Source: Isoetes taiwanensis (Eukaryota; Streptophyta; Lycopodiopsida; Isoetales; Isoetaceae). From it: DNA of 64,000 bases. The stretch is taken from positions 1,795,257 through 1,859,256 of the forward strand of contig JAJEKV010000042.1 of the NCBI GenBank assembly GCA_021234155.1, in the 5' to 3' direction. Both the position numbers and the translations under genes were made by a program. Positions 62,808 through 64,000 of this stretch are shown piece after piece; position 1 is the first letter of the stretch; every line of letters starts with the position of its first letter. Below the pieces are notes generated by a model. That model did not search any database, was not told the DNA's origin, and saw only the letters and a program-made list of their open reading frames with translations.

Positions 62808-63010
62808 TGTTAGAGTATTATCATACTCCAGGTGTGTTGATGACTGTGCATGCTGAGTCATCACTTGTTGCTGACATGGCACTCTATATTAGCCATAGTC
62901 ACGCTTGCTGACCTGGCACACTGCACGCCTGCACGCTAGTCATCATTTGTTGCTGCTGACATGGCACTTCATATATTAGCCATAGTCACGCCTCATTCGG
63001 GTGATTCACT
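62808..63010 (+). repeat. 3' LTR, decayed at its end
   Basis: Starts TGTTAGAGTATTATC, followed by GTGTGTTGATGACT (compare GTGTTAAGATGACT in the 5' LTR) and then the same GCTGACATGGCA and AGCCATAGTCACGC blocks, twice. After about 62995 it no longer matches, and a Copia gag reading frame begins within about 40 bases. Confidence 0.7.
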
Positions 63011-63019
63011 CCGTAGCAT

Positions 63020-64000
63020 TGGTTAGCTTGTGCATTGGTTACTGATTTCCAGAGGGATATTAGAGGCTTCAAAATTTTCAAAGAAGCTTTTGAATTTCTT
63101 CAAAACACTTGTGTACAACAAGGGGAAGGACAGAGAATTATGTTCCAGAGTAAGCTGGACAATCTTAGGCTGGAAGAGTGCAAGAATATGGCAGATTATT
63201 TGCAACAATCCAAGGTCTTGAGAGAGAAGTTTTTTGGAGCAAGAGGGAGTATGACCGAGATTACTTTCATTATGTATGTTCTGAAAGGATTATCTAAAGA
63301 GTATCAGCATATTATTGATCATTATCAAATGAAACTCAAAATCAAGATTACCTTTACTCAACTCCAACAAAAATTGCTGGATGCAGAATCAACTAGAAGA
63401 AGAAGAGATCACTATGAGCATGCACATTATTCAACTAAGTCTTCTTCTATCTTTTGCTTCTTCTCTTTCTTCCATTAATTCTTCCACGGACTTAGTGTCT
63501 AAATCCTCTCCTCGATCCGGTTATATCATCTCGGGAACCTTATGCTTGTTGGTTTTGTGGAAAGAAAGGACACATCAAAGCGTGATTATAGGAAATTACG
63601 GAGGGAATTTGCTCGGTATTCAAAGGATCATCTTTGCCAAATTGGTTAAGTTAGATTACGTGGCAATTTCTCCCAAGCAAGAAACAAGTGCAAATGTATC
63701 TCATATTTACATTTGGGGCTTTTGAGCTTGGTTTTCTCAATGTTGCTTGGTGAACATTTTGATGAAGATATTTGGTTACTAGATTCTGCTGCTACAAAAC
63801 ATTTTGCAGGGAAGTCTCAAATGTTTGATACATTAACACCTCATGATACTACCATAGTTAGAATGGCTGATGGTAATTTGGCAAAGTCCAAAGGAAAAGG
63901 CAGTGTTAACTTTTCAACTGAAAATTGTCTTACTCTCAAACTTGAAGATGTTATTCTAGTTCCTAGATTGTTGGTAAATCTTTTAAGTATAAGTGAATTT
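63020..64000 (+). pseudogene. Copia gag-protease start, cut by window edge
   Basis: The frame 63035-63478 encodes a UBN2-type gag: KEAFEFLQNTCVQQGEGQR, KLDNLRLEECKNMADYLQQ, YVLKGLSKEYQHIID, QLQQKLLDAE. A different frame at about 63550-63590 gives the zinc knuckle start CWFCGKKGH; its last cysteine position reads as tyrosine after a one-base shift. From about 63765 the protease follows: WLLDSAATKHF, where the Copia protease motif is normally DSGA, then VRMADGN and LKLEDVILVP and NLLSISEF, the gag-pre-integrase block. Stops and shifts between these parts show decay. The element continues past 64000. Whether it is the remainder of the neighbouring LTR element or a separate insertion is not decided. 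Confidence 0.85.

Larger units (their letters stand above)
61214..63010 (+). mobile_element. Non-autonomous Copia-type LTR element carrying one long ORF
   Basis: All structural parts are visible: a 5' LTR (61214-61438) starting TGTTA and ending CA; a primer site TGGTATCAGAGC at 61439-61450, complementary to initiator-Met tRNA as in many Copia elements; a polypurine tract CAGGGGGGA at 62799-62807; and a 3' LTR starting TGTTAG at 62808. The two LTRs share GCTTGTTGCTGACATGGCA and AGCCATAGTCACGC blocks in the same order, but have diverged and the 3' LTR loses similarity after about 62995. The interior is only about 1.36 kb and holds no protease, integrase or reverse transcriptase, just a short gag-like start fused to a long frame of unknown function. 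Confidence 0.75.

Overview
This window looks like nuclear DNA of a land plant, dominated by transposable elements and decayed gene fragments. I found no gene that I would call intact. The evidence for a plant nucleus is: a split fragment of the Rubisco small subunit gene with introns; a PLS-type pentatricopeptide repeat fragment; pieces of plastid 23S rRNA and atpH inserted in nuclear-type DNA; a plant LINE with a DUF4283-like ORF1; and Ty1/Copia LTR elements with an initiator-Met tRNA primer site. The clade cannot be fixed from the sequence; the small-subunit fragment would fit a bryophyte or other seed-free plant, but this is only an impression.

Layout. 1-1.1 kb is an unrecognised GC-rich tract. 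1.1-5.0 kb is an AT-rich repeat present twice, with a middle module that recurs at 44.8-45.7 kb. 5.0-24.7 kb is mostly unrecognised sequence containing a copy of a dispersed repeat, a CpG-rich block (13.6-14.05 kb), a foldback, a minisatellite (18.5-18.85 kb) and two very weak coding fragments. 24.7-25.5 kb is a GAATCTT-rich array. 26.2-28.4 kb has exon-like pieces of an unknown gene. 28.6-29.1 kb is a tandem repeat of about 180 bp. 30.9-31.2 kb holds a duplicated WD40 piece resembling MSI1/RBBP4. 33.8-34.0 kb is a compound direct and inverted repeat. 35.2-35.5 kb is the rbcS fragment. 36.7-39.3 kb is a pair of 0.63-kb direct repeats around a PPR fragment. 40.7-44.7 kb is a diverged tandem duplication split by a long (AT)n tract. 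46.5-46.9 kb is a chimeric plastid insertion. 49.4-49.9 kb, 50.5-50.9 kb and 51.2-51.6 kb are three different tandem or simple arrays. 51.6-52.1 kb carries three exons of a SNF2-family ATPase.

52.87-56.69 kb (minus strand) is a LINE with ORF1 and the endonuclease part of ORF2 but no reverse transcriptase. It is interrupted inside ORF1 by a 391-bp TTA-flanked MITE and is abutted at the ORF1 start codon by a 451-bp foldback element with a perfect 10-bp target duplication. 61.2-63.0 kb is a small LTR element with recognisable 5' LTR, primer binding site, polypurine tract and 3' LTR, whose interior carries one long open frame of unknown function and no pol. 63.03-64.0 kb is the gag-protease start of another Copia element, cut by the window edge.

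The elements do not form a pathway. Their relationship is one of nesting and capture. The best candidate for something undescribed is the ORF-bearing non-autonomous LTR element at 61.2-63.0 kb. All protein family calls are from reading motifs, not from database searches.
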